In this document: positions 39,580 through 48,505 of the stretch, piece after piece
Numbering within the stretch: the stretch's first letter is position 1
Layout: each line of letters starts with the position of its first letter
NCBI RefSeq assembly: GCF_004851605.1
Contig: NZ_CP031093.1
Span: 1,798,001-1,862,000 of the forward strand
Direction of reading: 5' to 3'
Source: Hydrocarboniclastica marina
GTDB taxonomy: Bacteria > Pseudomonadota > Gammaproteobacteria > Pseudomonadales > Oleiphilaceae
DNA length: 64,000 nt
The notes under the pieces: model-generated
The model's database searches: none
What the model saw: the letters and a program-made list of their open reading frames with translations, nothing else
What the model was told of the DNA's origin: nothing
Program-made: the position numbers and the translations under genes

Positions 39580-41604
39580 TCATTGCCCGTTACGCGGGGC
39601 CATGCGCCTGGCCTGGCGATCCCTGAAACGGCTGGGAAGAACCTTTTCCTTCAGGGCCTGGGGCAGTGCCGGAGGTTCACCGCAAAGGTGGTCGCTGAGC
39701 CACTCCGCGAGCAATGGCGCCAATGCAAGGCCCTTGCTGCCAAGCCCTGCCAGGACAGCCACTTCACGTTCAGCTTCCACTTTACGTTCAGCTTCATGGT
39801 AGCCGCCGGAGGCACTGTCACAATTCTGTTCGCCGGGTCTTCCCCGGTCTTCGTTCAGAACTCCCGCGATGGGCTGGTAGTCGGGCGTGGTGCAACGGAA
39901 CGATGTTCGGCCCTGCGCCAGATAAGCCGCTGCGTTGTCGAGGCGCTGTAAATCCGGTAACCATGCTGCAACTGATGATAAGTTGCGCTGATGATCCTCA
40001 CCGCGCACGCCTGGAAAATCATCATGGAGGTCAAACGTCGCGCCCAGGGTCTGTTGAGTGGTGTCGGACGGGTTGATGTAGCCATCACCGCATACCACAC
40101 AGTCCGGAGACGGTAGCACCCCGACAGGCCACCAACTGACCTGGCCCCGTATGGGCTTGATCGGCAGACCGAGCCGCTTTAGCACCGGGGACGCGCCTGT
40201 GCAGAGGATAAGTTGGTCCGCTGTCAGTCGAGTTCGGCGTGCGTCCGTGGCCTGAGCCGAGTCAGCCGCTGAGTCAGAGGTCGGTTCAAGGTCGACCCAA
40301 TGAGCGCCGGGTTCCGCGCCGAACTCGCGCATGCTCATGTTGGTAAACAGACGAATATTCGGATGATCACACAATGCCTGGCACAGCGCAGGAGGTGATA
40401 GCCAGCCACTGCGGGGAAAATAAAGCCCCCCATGATCTGTAGCCAGCCCCGCAAGTTCTGACGCCGTACGCGCCGACACGGCTTGCATAAACTTTTGCGG
40501 GTATCTATTGCGTTGGAGGAAACGCGCCTGGCGGTCCAGTTCAGTCGCGTCCGTCGCCAGTTGCAGCAGCCCGGTCGGATGCCAGAAACGTATCCCGTTC
40601 ATGCGAGCCTGGGCTGAGTCATAGAATCTTTGCGCGAACAGGAGTGCCATCAGGGCAAGCTGGCTCTGCGGCGTATAGTCCACCGCCAGCTTTACGTAGA
40701 GGGCGCCCTGAGGGTTGCCTGATGCCGCGTTCGCCGGGCCAGGGCCCGCTTCGACAATAGTGACGTCCGAGCCCCTGTCGGCAAGGTTTGCGGCAAGCAG
40801 GCAGCCGGAAATCCCGGCACCAACTATAACCACACGCCGGGGCACGCCGGCGTGGGTGCTGCCAGTCCGGGGCGTTTCCCGGAACGTGGCGCGGGTCATT
40901 TCCCGTTTGGGCTTGTGGCCGGGCACTTTCACCACATCAAACCCGACCGCCCCCAGCCCGCGCCGGACAGCGCCGGCAACGGTAAAGGTCGACAAAGTGC
41001 TCCCCTCGGCACTGTGGTTAGCCACCGCGCGGTAAAGGTCGTCATTCCATAGTGCGGGATTACTGCTGGGATTGAACCCATCGAGAAACCAGGCATCCGC
41101 AATGAACGGAAAAGCATCAAGGCCCTCAGCTGCATCACCGAACCAGAGCGTCAGACGAATGCGCAACTCTGGCCAGACCAGCCGGTGCAGCCCCCGAACA
41201 GCTTCGGGATACTGCGCCTGGAGCAGTTCAGCAAGGTCAGCCAATTCTGGCCAGCGGGCGTGCGCTCGCTCCAGGTCAGGCTGGGCCAGCGGGTATCGCT
41301 CGAATGACACGAAGTGCAGCCATGCGCTTGAACGCTGTCGCTGCCAGACTTGGGCCGTCGCCAGAAAGTTCAGCCCGGTACCGAAACCGGTCTCGGCAAT
41401 AGTGAAGCAGTTGCGCACGCCCAAATTGCGGAACCGCTGCTCCAGGTCATTCTGCTCCAGAAACACGTAACGGGATTCGGACAGCCCACCGCTACTGCTG
41501 AAGTACCGGTCGGAAAACATCTCGGAGGTTGGTTCACAAGCGTCGCTCCAGCCCAGCACCGCGGTCTCCAGAAGGACCGAATCTTTCTCAACGCTGCTCG
41601 TCAT
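39580..41604 (-). CDS. mnmC: Bifunctional tRNA mnm5s2U synthase MnmC
   Basis: A 674-residue protein of two fused enzymes that finish the wobble uridine modification mnm5s2U34. The N-terminal methyltransferase domain has the SAM motif ETGFGTGLNFL near residue 70. The C-terminal FAD oxidoreductase begins with VVIVGAGISGCLLAANLAD near residue 260. ATG 41604 is chosen because GGGGAG lies 4 bases upstream; an ATG 21 bases further out has no such site. The stop lies in a 144-bp gap before the CBS-protein gene. Confidence 0.94.
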   Translation of the reverse strand: MTSSVEKDSVLLETAVLGWSDACEPTSEMFSDRYFSSSGGLSESRYVFLEQNDLEQRFRNLGVRNCFTIAETGFGTGLNFLATAQVWQRQRSSAWLHFVSFERYPLAQPDLERAHARWPELADLAELLQAQYPEAVRGLHRLVWPELRIRLTLWFGDAAEGLDAFPFIADAWFLDGFNPSSNPALWNDDLYRAVANHSAEGSTLSTFTVAGAVRRGLGAVGFDVVKVPGHKPKREMTRATFRETPRTGSTHAGVPRRVVIVGAGISGCLLAANLADRGSDVTIVEAGPGPANAASGNPQGALYVKLAVDYTPQSQLALMALLFAQRFYDSAQARMNGIRFWHPTGLLQLATDATELDRQARFLQRNRYPQKFMQAVSARTASELAGLATDHGGLYFPRSGWLSPPALCQALCDHPNIRLFTNMSMREFGAEPGAHWVDLEPTSDSAADSAQATDARRTRLTADQLILCTGASPVLKRLGLPIKPIRGQVSWWPVGVLPSPDCVVCGDGYINPSDTTQQTLGATFDLHDDFPGVRGEDHQRNLSSVAAWLPDLQRLDNAAAYLAQGRTSFRCTTPDYQPIAGVLNEDRGRPGEQNCDSASGGYHEAERKVEAEREVAVLAGLGSKGLALAPLLAEWLSDHLCGEPPALPQALKEKVLPSRFRDRQARRMAPRNGQ

Positions 41605-41825
41605 TCTGCTCCCCGTAAAAGGCACGAGTTTACCCCAAATTCCCGGCGTAGTCGGTATGGCAAGCCTCCTGGTTGCCTTGGGGTGCTACGCGGGTTGGCG
41701 AATCGGGCAGATCCATAGCTTTCCTTCACAAACGATTACAAAAACACATCATCGGTTTCTGTACAAAATGTAAGTTAAAGACCAATCTGAATGTGGGGAT
41801 TTCATCAAAACCGCGGAGTCTACAC

Positions 41826-42578
41826 GTGGCAAATACGAACACAGCTAAAAGCCGTATCGATAAGTCGAGGTTGGGCCGCCTGCTGGTTAACCGGGGCTAT
41901 ATTACCGATGACCAACTGGAGCACGCGCTCCAGCAGCAGCGTTCAACCGGGCAAAGGCTAGGCGAGGTACTTATCGCCAGTGGCCTGATCACCGAACGGG
42001 CGCTTGCCCGCACGCTGAAGCATCAGAAGCGTCACCGCTATGCTGCTGCCTTCGCAGCCATGGTCGTGGCACCGTTGCAGCCGATGATCAGTTTTGCCGC
42101 GCCGGCGCCGGCACTGCCAACTTCGTCCGTATCGTCCGCCGAACAGCAGTTCATGGCCGAAACAGGACTGAAACCTCTGTCCAGCGATGAGATGCGGCAC
42201 GTTGATGCGCAAGGCGCTGATGGCCTGAACGGTCTCGATGGGCTGTTCGATAGAATGAACGCTGTCACCGAGATGGCGGACGGCGAGCGAGCTGGCGATC
42301 CCCTGGAAGGGCTCAAACTGGTGACCCGCGGCCTGGTTCCCATCATTAACATGCTCGATGCCGATGTGGACATCCAGGGCGTGCACTATCGTGAAGGCGA
42401 GCTACCCGTACGCATCCTGGCTGAAGGCAAGATCGAGATGATGCTTCCTCAGCAGATCGAGCGCGTGACGTTGACCGACATTCGTCCCGCCGGAGGCAAT
42501 GGTCATTCGATGGGCAACGTCTACATCAGTGACATTCAGTTTGGCGCTGGCTCATCAATTACGGTGAGCTCCCGCTAG
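41826..42578 (+). CDS. MshEN-like protein with membrane segment, function unknown
   Basis: A 250-residue protein started by GTG 41826, which has GGAG 7 bases upstream; the longer frame to 41673 has no ribosome site. Residues 15-65 (LGRLLVNRGYITDDQLEHAL...GEVLIASGLITERAL) resemble the MshEN/GSPII_E N-terminal domain that binds cyclic di-GMP in type II/IV secretion ATPases. A hydrophobic segment follows (AAAFAAMVVAPLQPMISFAAP). The C-terminal half has LSSDEMRHVDAQG and a beta-rich end like the DUF6160-type surface proteins. There is no ATPase domain. It may anchor or regulate a surface apparatus; this is inference. Confidence 0.7.
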   Translation: MANTNTAKSRIDKSRLGRLLVNRGYITDDQLEHALQQQRSTGQRLGEVLIASGLITERALARTLKHQKRHRYAAAFAAMVVAPLQPMISFAAPAPALPTSSVSSAEQQFMAETGLKPLSSDEMRHVDAQGADGLNGLDGLFDRMNAVTEMADGERAGDPLEGLKLVTRGLVPIINMLDADVDIQGVHYREGELPVRILAEGKIEMMLPQQIERVTLTDIRPAGGNGHSMGNVYISDIQFGAGSSITVSSR

Positions 42579-42595
42579 AGAAGACACACTGAAAG

Positions 42596-42634
42596 CAAAA
42601 AAGCCCCTGCGCTGAAAAGCGTCGGGGCTTTTTG
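42596..42634 (+). terminator. Rho-independent terminator
   Basis: The stem AAGCCCC-TG-CGCT / AGCG-TC-GGGGCTT with a GAAA-type loop is followed by a T-run. It ends the MshEN-like gene and, from the other side, may serve flgN. Confidence 0.85.
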
Positions 42635-42767
42635 TTTTATGTTCTGGTCCAAGGCCGATCCGCGCTTTGGAGGTGGTCCGTTTGAGGGTGGCGCCCTGCA
42701 GGCCAAGTCGAATAGCGTTTTCCGGCCTCGGCAGATCCGGGCCGGAGTCCCTGGCTTGAGCGCGAGG

Positions 42768-43241
42768 TCAGGCGTTCGCCAGCACGGTTTTATGACTGAG
42801 CGCTTCTTCCCGCCCGGCCGAACCGTAAAGTTTCTGGCCAGGGCTGGCGCCGCGGATAATTTCCGACAGCCGCCCAACGCGTTTCTGCAGATGGTTGATG
42901 ACCTGACCGTTTACTGTATTCGCCGCCTGACAGTTACTCATCGCCTCATTGGCTGCCGCCCAGAGCTGTTCCAGAGCGGGGTCTGCCAGCTGTCCGATGA
43001 AGGTTGAGGGGTGGCCGGTCGAAGACTGGTAGCCAGCTGCAACCAGGTGACGCACTTTTTCGTGTGCGCGGGCCCGGAGGAGGTCAAGGAGTTCATTTTT
43101 CTTAACGACGAGGGCTTCTACTTCAGCCATGTCATTCCGGGCGAGCGCTTTGCGCTCAGCCCGGATGAGATTATTCAATTCATCGAGGCTTACGAGATCC
43201 TGCTGAAGCAGCGTCTTGAGGTCTACGAGCGGGTTGGCCAT
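42768..43241 (-). CDS. flgN: Flagellar export chaperone FlgN
   Basis: A 157-residue helical chaperone for the hook-associated proteins FlgK and FlgL. The N-terminal region (LQQDLVSLDELNNLIRAERKALARND) and the C-terminal NTVNGQVINHLQKRVG helix are typical of FlgN. It lies 6 bp downstream of flgM, the flgMN operon of Pseudomonas-type bacteria. Confidence 0.9.
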   Translation of the reverse strand: MANPLVDLKTLLQQDLVSLDELNNLIRAERKALARNDMAEVEALVVKKNELLDLLRARAHEKVRHLVAAGYQSSTGHPSTFIGQLADPALEQLWAAANEAMSNCQAANTVNGQVINHLQKRVGRLSEIIRGASPGQKLYGSAGREEALSHKTVLANA

Positions 43242-43247
43242 GTTTTC

Positions 43248-43568
43248 TCATCCAAAAATGCCTTTATCCATTTCAAGCATTTTCTGGGCCAGTTTTTCTG
43301 CATCAACCTTGTACGTTCCATCGGCCAACGCCTGGCGAATTTCCGCCACACGCGCATCGTCGATTTCCGGTTGATCACGAAGCTGTTGCTCCGCCTGCTT
43401 CATTGCCTCGGCGCGCGCACTCAGGCTGACGCTGTCCCTGGCACTGGCTGCAGGGCTGGAAGCCGTATCGGTTCTGGAGGCAGACGCTGCATCGCTGGAG
43501 CGATCAGTCGTCCCCGGGCGCTGCGGGCTAACCGAGTTGTTATTGACGCCATTGAAGTTCACAGGCAT
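43248..43568 (-). CDS. flgM: Anti-sigma-28 factor FlgM
   Basis: A 106-residue small protein that holds FliA inactive until the hook is complete. The N-terminal half is Ser/Asp/Asn-rich and disordered. The C-terminal FliA-binding part shows DDARVAEIRQALADGTYKVD, the FlgM signature. A near-consensus sigma-28 promoter lies just upstream (43602-43628), giving the usual feedback control. flgN follows. Confidence 0.95.
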   Translation of the reverse strand: MPVNFNGVNNNSVSPQRPGTTDRSSDAASASRTDTASSPAASARDSVSLSARAEAMKQAEQQLRDQPEIDDARVAEIRQALADGTYKVDAEKLAQKMLEMDKGIFG

Positions 43569-43601
43569 GAGATTTCTCGCTCTAAGAGTTCTATTACTCT
43601 G

Positions 43602-43628
43602 TTATCGACTGCCTCGCGGAAAGCTTTA
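43602..43628 (-). promoter_or_regulatory. FliA (sigma-28) promoter of flgMN
   Basis: Read on the minus strand, TAAAGCTT and GTCGATAA are separated by exactly 11 bases. Each box matches seven of eight positions of the sigma-28 consensus TAAAGTTT-N11-GCCGATAA. Transcription would start about 27 bases before the flgM ATG. Confidence 0.85.
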
Positions 43629-43747
43629 GCACTTTTTTTCACATTTTCCAGAGCGAAGTTACCTGAACAGGGCAGAAGTACTTTCGCTCACACAGCGTAG
43701 CGGAACTGATTTGCCTGCCGGCAATAATTCGCCGCTCCTGGTTTGCC

Positions 43748-44443
43748 CTACATCACGACCCGGACATGCCCAGGCCCAATGATAACACCCCGAACCTGGC
43801 GGCCGGAACGGGCGTTCTCTACCAGTATCTGATCACCGACCATACCCGAGGCGATGGCAGTACCCCGGGTTTCGATCGTGATCGGACCGCTCTGTGCCTG
43901 AATTTTGACGAAGTCGCCCCGGGCGACTGTATCTGGTGCCGTCAGTACTGATGGGGACAATAGCGTGCCTTCCCGCAGGGTGCGACGGACCTCCATGCCC
44001 AACAATCCATCCAGTTTGTGGAAAACACCGCCCCGGGCCTGGTTGATGATGACATTTTCCCGGCGCAGCATGGCCTCTGTTACCCGCGCGCCCCGGCTCA
44101 GGGGTGTGGCGGCGACGAAGGCTTCTGAAGATATTTCGATCTCGGCGTTAAGAAAAAGCCGCCACGGCCGATCACCACTACAACTGACCAGAAGCGTGTT
44201 GCGGACGGACTTTTCAGGTTCAGAGACAAACTCGAATGCTAGGGCATTGCCGCAGGCGGCGAGCTGCAGGCGGGGGTCAAGGCTTCCCACCGTATATTCG
44301 ACCTCGCGGTCCCGGGTGCGCTGTTCCTGGGCGTAGGCTGCCAGGAACTGCTGCGCAGCCTTTTCGATGTCCGCGGCATTGGTTGAGCCAGCAGCAGCTA
44401 TCGATGAATACAAAAGTAAAATCAGTGCGTGAAAAATGCGCAT
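43748..44443 (-). CDS. flgA: Flagellar P-ring assembly chaperone FlgA
   Basis: A 231-residue periplasmic protein with a signal peptide (MRIFHALILLLYSSIAAAGS). It helps FlgI form the P ring. The SAF-like C-terminal domain shows GMEVRRTLREGTLLSPSVL and GDFVKIQAQSGPITIETRG, standard in FlgA. It diverges from cheV, as in Pseudomonas. Confidence 0.94.
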   Translation of the reverse strand: MRIFHALILLLYSSIAAAGSTNAADIEKAAQQFLAAYAQEQRTRDREVEYTVGSLDPRLQLAACGNALAFEFVSEPEKSVRNTLLVSCSGDRPWRLFLNAEIEISSEAFVAATPLSRGARVTEAMLRRENVIINQARGGVFHKLDGLLGMEVRRTLREGTLLSPSVLTAPDTVARGDFVKIQAQSGPITIETRGTAIASGMVGDQILVENARSGRQVRGVIIGPGHVRVVM

Positions 44444-44670
44444 CGCGGCTAATTTGTCCTATGCTTTTGGAGAGTTGGCCCCGGCTATTGTTCGGGGCAC
44501 GCGGAGCAGAATCTCCAGCTCAGTCTCTATCGGGTCTCGGCGTCATATGAACTTCTGTCCGGAATGATTTTCGACTCTGAAAGCGTTTCTGTCTCTGCAG
44601 GCGCTTCAGGATCTGGAAGAAGTAAAGCAATGTTCATGCCGATCATTTTTAGTACAAGGTGAGAAGTTCA

Positions 44671-45594
44671 ATGGCAGGTGTTCTTGATAGTGTTAACCAG
44701 CGGACCCAGATGGTCGGCGAGAATCGGCTGGAACTGCTGCTTTTTCGTCTCCAGGGGCGTCAGACCTACGGAATAAACGTGTTCAAAGTGAGGGAAGTGC
44801 TGCCGTGCCCCAAACTTAGCGGTATACCCAAACGCAACCCGGTAGTACGTGGCGTAGCTTATGTACGCGGGGAGACCATCTCCATCGTCGATGCGGGCAT
44901 GGCTATCGGGCTGAGGCCGATTTCCGACGAGGAGATAGCGACTTCGTTTGTGATCATTACCGAGTACAACCGACGCATCCAGGGGTTCCTGGTGAAGGGC
45001 GTCGACCGAATCGTCAACCTCAACTGGGACGAGATCCACCCACCACCCCGTGAAGCCGGCCAGAACATCTATTTCACCGGCGTAACTCGAATCGAAGACA
45101 ACATGGTGGGTATTATCGACGTTGAGAAGATCCTGGCTGAAGTTCAGCCCATGATTGAACGACCGAACACCGCCGGGACAGTTGCACCCCGTGATGGCAG
45201 GCCCCTGCGCGTGTTGGTGGTGGACGACTCCTCCGTGGCGCGGCGGCAGATCCAGCGGTGCATGGAATCTCTCGGCCTCGAAGTGGTTATCCAGAAAGAT
45301 GGCAAGCAGGCGCTGGCCTATCTGCAGGGCCTCGTCAGCGACGGCTCGGATATCACCCAGCATTTCTCGCTCATGATCTCAGACGTTGAAATGCCCGAAA
45401 TGGACGGCTACACCCTGGTTACCCGCTGTAAGGCGGATCCTGCACTCGCCAAGCTGTATATCATGCTGCACACTTCATTGAGTGGTGTCTTCAATAATGC
45501 GATGGTGAAGAAAGTAGGCGCAGATGACTTCATGGCCAAGTTTATTCCAGACGAGTTGGCAGAGCGCGTCATAAAAATCATGGATGAGGTGTGA
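44671..45594 (+). CDS. cheV: Chemotaxis coupling protein CheV
   Basis: A 307-residue fusion of a CheW-like domain and a response-regulator receiver. The CheW part runs from about residue 15 to 165 (FRLQGRQTYGINVFKVREVL onward). The receiver begins RVLVVDDSSVARRQI, with the phospho-accepting Asp in LMISDVEMPEMDGYTL and the conserved Thr/Ser and Lys downstream. ATG 44671 has an AGGTGAG site; the frame extends 4 codons further with no site. It links chemoreceptors to CheA with adaptation by phosphorylation. A short GC hairpin separates it from cheR. Confidence 0.94.
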   Translation: MAGVLDSVNQRTQMVGENRLELLLFRLQGRQTYGINVFKVREVLPCPKLSGIPKRNPVVRGVAYVRGETISIVDAGMAIGLRPISDEEIATSFVIITEYNRRIQGFLVKGVDRIVNLNWDEIHPPPREAGQNIYFTGVTRIEDNMVGIIDVEKILAEVQPMIERPNTAGTVAPRDGRPLRVLVVDDSSVARRQIQRCMESLGLEVVIQKDGKQALAYLQGLVSDGSDITQHFSLMISDVEMPEMDGYTLVTRCKADPALAKLYIMLHTSLSGVFNNAMVKKVGADDFMAKFIPDELAERVIKIMDEV

Positions 45595-45645
45595 GCGGCT
45601 TCGGCCGCTACATCAATACAAACGGACGGTGGTTATTCAACCCTG

Positions 45646-46476
45646 ATGACTAGCGAGATCAGCGCCCAGGATTACCTGGCTTTCAAGACTTTCCTTCAGG
45701 AAGCCTGTGGCATCCTGTTGGGAGACAATAAACAGTACCTGGTCACCAGTCGTCTCAGGCGGATAATGGCCGATGAAGAACTGAAAAGCCTCGGCCAGTT
45801 GGTGGAAAAGCTGCGGCGCCAGCCGCGTGGGCCTTTGCGCGAAGCCGTCATTGACGCCATGACCACGAACGAAACGCTCTGGTTCAGAGATCTGCATCCG
45901 TTCCGGATTCTGGAACAACGCCTTCTGCCAGAACTGGTAACCAAAAAAGGCAGCCAGCCGCTGCGTATCTGGTCGGCTGCCTGCTCAACCGGCCAGGAAC
46001 CCTATTCTATCGCTATGACGATAGAGGAGTTCCGTAAGGTCAGGGCAGGGCAGTTGCGCCAGAACGTGCAGATCGTGGCCACCGATATCTCCCGGCGCGT
46101 GCTGGAAGGCGCGCGCAAGGGCGAATACGAAATGCTCGCCATCGGTCGCGGCCTCTCACCCGAGCGCCAGCGCCAGTACTTCAGCCCCGCACCTTCTGGT
46201 GGCTGGGTGATAAACCCAAACATCCGCAGCATGGTCGACTTCAAGGAGATCAACCTGCTCGAGCGTTATACCCTCGGCCGATTCGACATCATATTCTGCC
46301 GGAACGTACTGATTTACTTCTCCGCGGAAGACAAACGCAACATTCTTGAACGCATGCACCAGTCCCTCAACCCTGGCGGCTACCTGATCCTCGGCGCCTC
46401 CGAATCACTCAACGGCCTGCCGGACAAATACGAAATGGTCCAGTGCCAGCCCGGCATCATCTACCGCGCAAAATGA
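45646..46476 (+). CDS. cheR: Chemoreceptor methyltransferase CheR
   Basis: A 276-residue SAM-dependent enzyme that methylates glutamates on chemoreceptors. The N-terminal helical domain (residues 1-75) contacts receptors. The catalytic domain has WSAACSTGQEPYSIAM (SAM motif I) and FDIIFCRNVLIYF (motif with the conserved Asn-Val). It lies 51 bp after cheV and completes the flgA-cheV-cheR set. Confidence 0.95.
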   Translation: MTSEISAQDYLAFKTFLQEACGILLGDNKQYLVTSRLRRIMADEELKSLGQLVEKLRRQPRGPLREAVIDAMTTNETLWFRDLHPFRILEQRLLPELVTKKGSQPLRIWSAACSTGQEPYSIAMTIEEFRKVRAGQLRQNVQIVATDISRRVLEGARKGEYEMLAIGRGLSPERQRQYFSPAPSGGWVINPNIRSMVDFKEINLLERYTLGRFDIIFCRNVLIYFSAEDKRNILERMHQSLNPGGYLILGASESLNGLPDKYEMVQCQPGIIYRAK

Positions 46477-46570
46477 CGGTTGCGTTTGAAGCCTCTTTTA
46501 CGTAAAGTTCTGCACCTTCAAATGGCGTGGCTCAGTAGTTACGGAGCACTGCTTTTTGAAACATGTTATT

Positions 46571-46707
46571 GGAGAGGTGGCCGAGTGGCTGACACCAAGG
46601 CCGGCACGGCCGACTGAACGTCGGAGCAAAGCGACGACGGCCCCAAGGCGCAGCCGCCGGGGTGAGGTACGCAGTACCGAATAACGCGCACGTCTGGAAA
46701 GTGTTCG
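46571..46707 (+). pseudogene. Interrupted tRNA-Ser copy
   Basis: Positions 46571-46592 reproduce the first 22 bases of the intact tRNA-Ser downstream. Positions 46685-46707 resemble its anticodon arm (GCGCACGTCTGGAAAGTGT) with the GGA anticodon. About 92 unrelated GC-rich bases lie between, and no 3' acceptor strand follows. It looks like a tandem tRNA-Ser copy broken by an insertion or rearrangement, and it cannot fold as a tRNA. Confidence 0.6.
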
Positions 46708-46755
46708 ACCGCAAAGCGGGCGCCGAATACTGCGCTAAAACCAGACAAAGGTTAT

Positions 46756-46846
46756 GGAGAGGTGGCCGAGTGGCTGAAGGCGCACGCCTGGAAAGTGTGT
46801 ATACGTTAATAGCGTATCGAGGGTTCGAATCCCTCCCTCTCCGCCA
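46756..46846 (+). tRNA. tRNA-Ser (anticodon GGA)
   Basis: A 91-base class II tRNA. The 5' acceptor strand GGAGAGG pairs with CCTCTCC, the anticodon loop CTGGAAA holds GGA, and there is a long variable arm (TATACG...CGTATC) and a GGTTCGAAT T-loop. The encoded CCA end is present. It matches the pattern of E. coli serW/X tRNA-Ser(GGA). Confidence 0.97.
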
Positions 46847-46850
46847 ATAC

Positions 46851-46877
46851 AAAACCCGGCCTTGTGCCGGGTTTTTT
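46851..46877 (+). terminator. Rho-independent terminator after tRNA-Ser
   Basis: The stem AAAACCCGGC / GCCGGGTTTT with loop CTTGT and six T residues starts 4 bases after the tRNA CCA end. Confidence 0.93.
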
Positions 46878-47126
46878 ATTGGCGCAGTGCGCAGGGTGCA
46901 GAGAACCCTCGCACCAAGTCTCCTGCCTATCTAATCCTAGGTAAAAACCGCACCCCCGGACTGCCCACATTCCCGCCCCAAAACACAACTCATCCATTCC
47001 CTTTGCAATCAATAGTTCTTAAAAATGAATTGTTTGATGGGGTTGAGTAGGGATATTCTGAGCAACTTCTCAATCCTACGAATAAAAATTCTATTACCCA
47101 AGATTGCAGACGGAACTGGGGCTACT

Positions 47127-48485
47127 ATGACGGAAGCATTGGCGCTGGATAAAAAGCGTGTCGGACTCTACCCGCAGGCTCAATTACTGGTCGTGGACGA
47201 CGATCCAAAGCTTTTAGCAAGCCTCTCGCCGCTGTTGGAAAACAAAGGTTTCCACGTTGATACTGTTCAGGACGGCCGGAGCGCATGTCGCCAGACCCAG
47301 GCCCGGGACTATGACCTTATCCTGCTGGACATGGTAATGCCCGGAATGAGCGGCCTGCAGGTGCTCTCTTGGCTCGGGAAGGCTGGTTTTGATGTGCCGG
47401 TTGTTGTGATTAGCGGCACTTCTGCTTTCAATACAGTCCGTCGGGCTTTGCGAAAAGGCGCGTTTGACTACATCACAAAGCCGTACTGTATCGAAAGACT
47501 CGTCGCCACCATCGGCGAAGCGCTGGAGAAGCAAAAACGCGAGCGGGCCCGGGCTGCGTTGCAGCTTTACTCAAGATCCTCTGATGACTTCTACCGCCGT
47601 GCGATCGACACGCTGCCCGACATCACGTTTGCGCTCGACCGGCACGGGCGCTTTGTCTTCCTGAACCGCAAGATCGAAGAGCTTCTAGGCTACAGCCGCG
47701 ATGAACTGATCGGGAAGAACTTCCGATGTCTAATCGAGGACGCGGAGATTGCTGGCACGTTGGCGACGAGCCAGGGCTTCGGCATGACTGCGTATCCCGT
47801 CACACAGGAGCTGCCCCTAAAATCGCGCAGCAACACCAGCCGCCACCTGGAAGTGACCGTTCTCCCCATCACGGGTGAACCCCTGTGGTCCCCGGTTCAA
47901 CTCGTGTGTGGGGGCGAGGTGCAGGTTTTCGGCATCGCCCGGGACATCACTGAACGAAAAAAGGCCGAGACTGCGGCAGAATACCGCGCCTCCCACGACT
48001 CACTGACGGGTTTGCCAAACCGGACGCTCTTCACTGACCGACTGAATCTCGGTATCACGCACGCCAGACGCAATAACCAGAAACTGGCCGTCATGTTCCT
48101 GGACCTAAACCGCTTCAAAGCCGTAAACGACAACTATGGCCATGGCGTTGGCGATCAGCTCCTAAGAGACGTCACCGAACGCCTGAAAGCCTGCCTCCGG
48201 GAAGGGGACACGCTATCCCGGTTCGGAGGCGATGAATTCACCCTGCTGTTGCCCGCAGTCACTACCACTGAAGATGCCAGGACGATCGGCGCCAAACTGG
48301 TCCGGGCCCTCAGGGAACCGTTTGCGATTGACGAGCACGACACCGCTATCTCTATCGGAATCAGTATCGGCGTTGCACTATTTCCCGACGCGGGAGAGAC
48401 CGCCGATCAACTGGTCGAGCGCGCAGATGTGGCGATGTACAACGTTAAGCGCCGGGGCGATGACGACTATGAGTTTTTCGTTTAG
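47127..48485 (+). CDS. Response regulator with PAS and GGDEF domains
   Basis: A 452-residue signalling protein. The receiver (LLVVDDDPKLLASLSPLLE, phospho-Asp in LILLDMVMPGMSG, Lys in YITKPYC) is followed by a PAS domain (residues 165-290). The GGDEF domain has the active-site motif SRFGGDEFTLLLP, so it probably makes cyclic di-GMP on phosphorylation. No RxxD I-site is obvious five residues before GGDEF. ATG 47127 is favoured over the upstream 47025 frame, whose extra residues are unlike receiver N-termini. A homologous but truncated GGDEF copy lies at 58.9 kb. It converges on the integron integrase. Confidence 0.9.
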   Translation: MTEALALDKKRVGLYPQAQLLVVDDDPKLLASLSPLLENKGFHVDTVQDGRSACRQTQARDYDLILLDMVMPGMSGLQVLSWLGKAGFDVPVVVISGTSAFNTVRRALRKGAFDYITKPYCIERLVATIGEALEKQKRERARAALQLYSRSSDDFYRRAIDTLPDITFALDRHGRFVFLNRKIEELLGYSRDELIGKNFRCLIEDAEIAGTLATSQGFGMTAYPVTQELPLKSRSNTSRHLEVTVLPITGEPLWSPVQLVCGGEVQVFGIARDITERKKAETAAEYRASHDSLTGLPNRTLFTDRLNLGITHARRNNQKLAVMFLDLNRFKAVNDNYGHGVGDQLLRDVTERLKACLREGDTLSRFGGDEFTLLLPAVTTTEDARTIGAKLVRALREPFAIDEHDTAISIGISIGVALFPDAGETADQLVERADVAMYNVKRRGDDDYEFFV

Positions 48486-48505
48486 CTAACGAGCCTATAG
48501 AGGTG

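Noticed and set aside
46532-46934. Open frames across the tRNA-Ser locus
   Set aside because: They overlap the tRNA genes on both strands and are explained by their repeated sequence.
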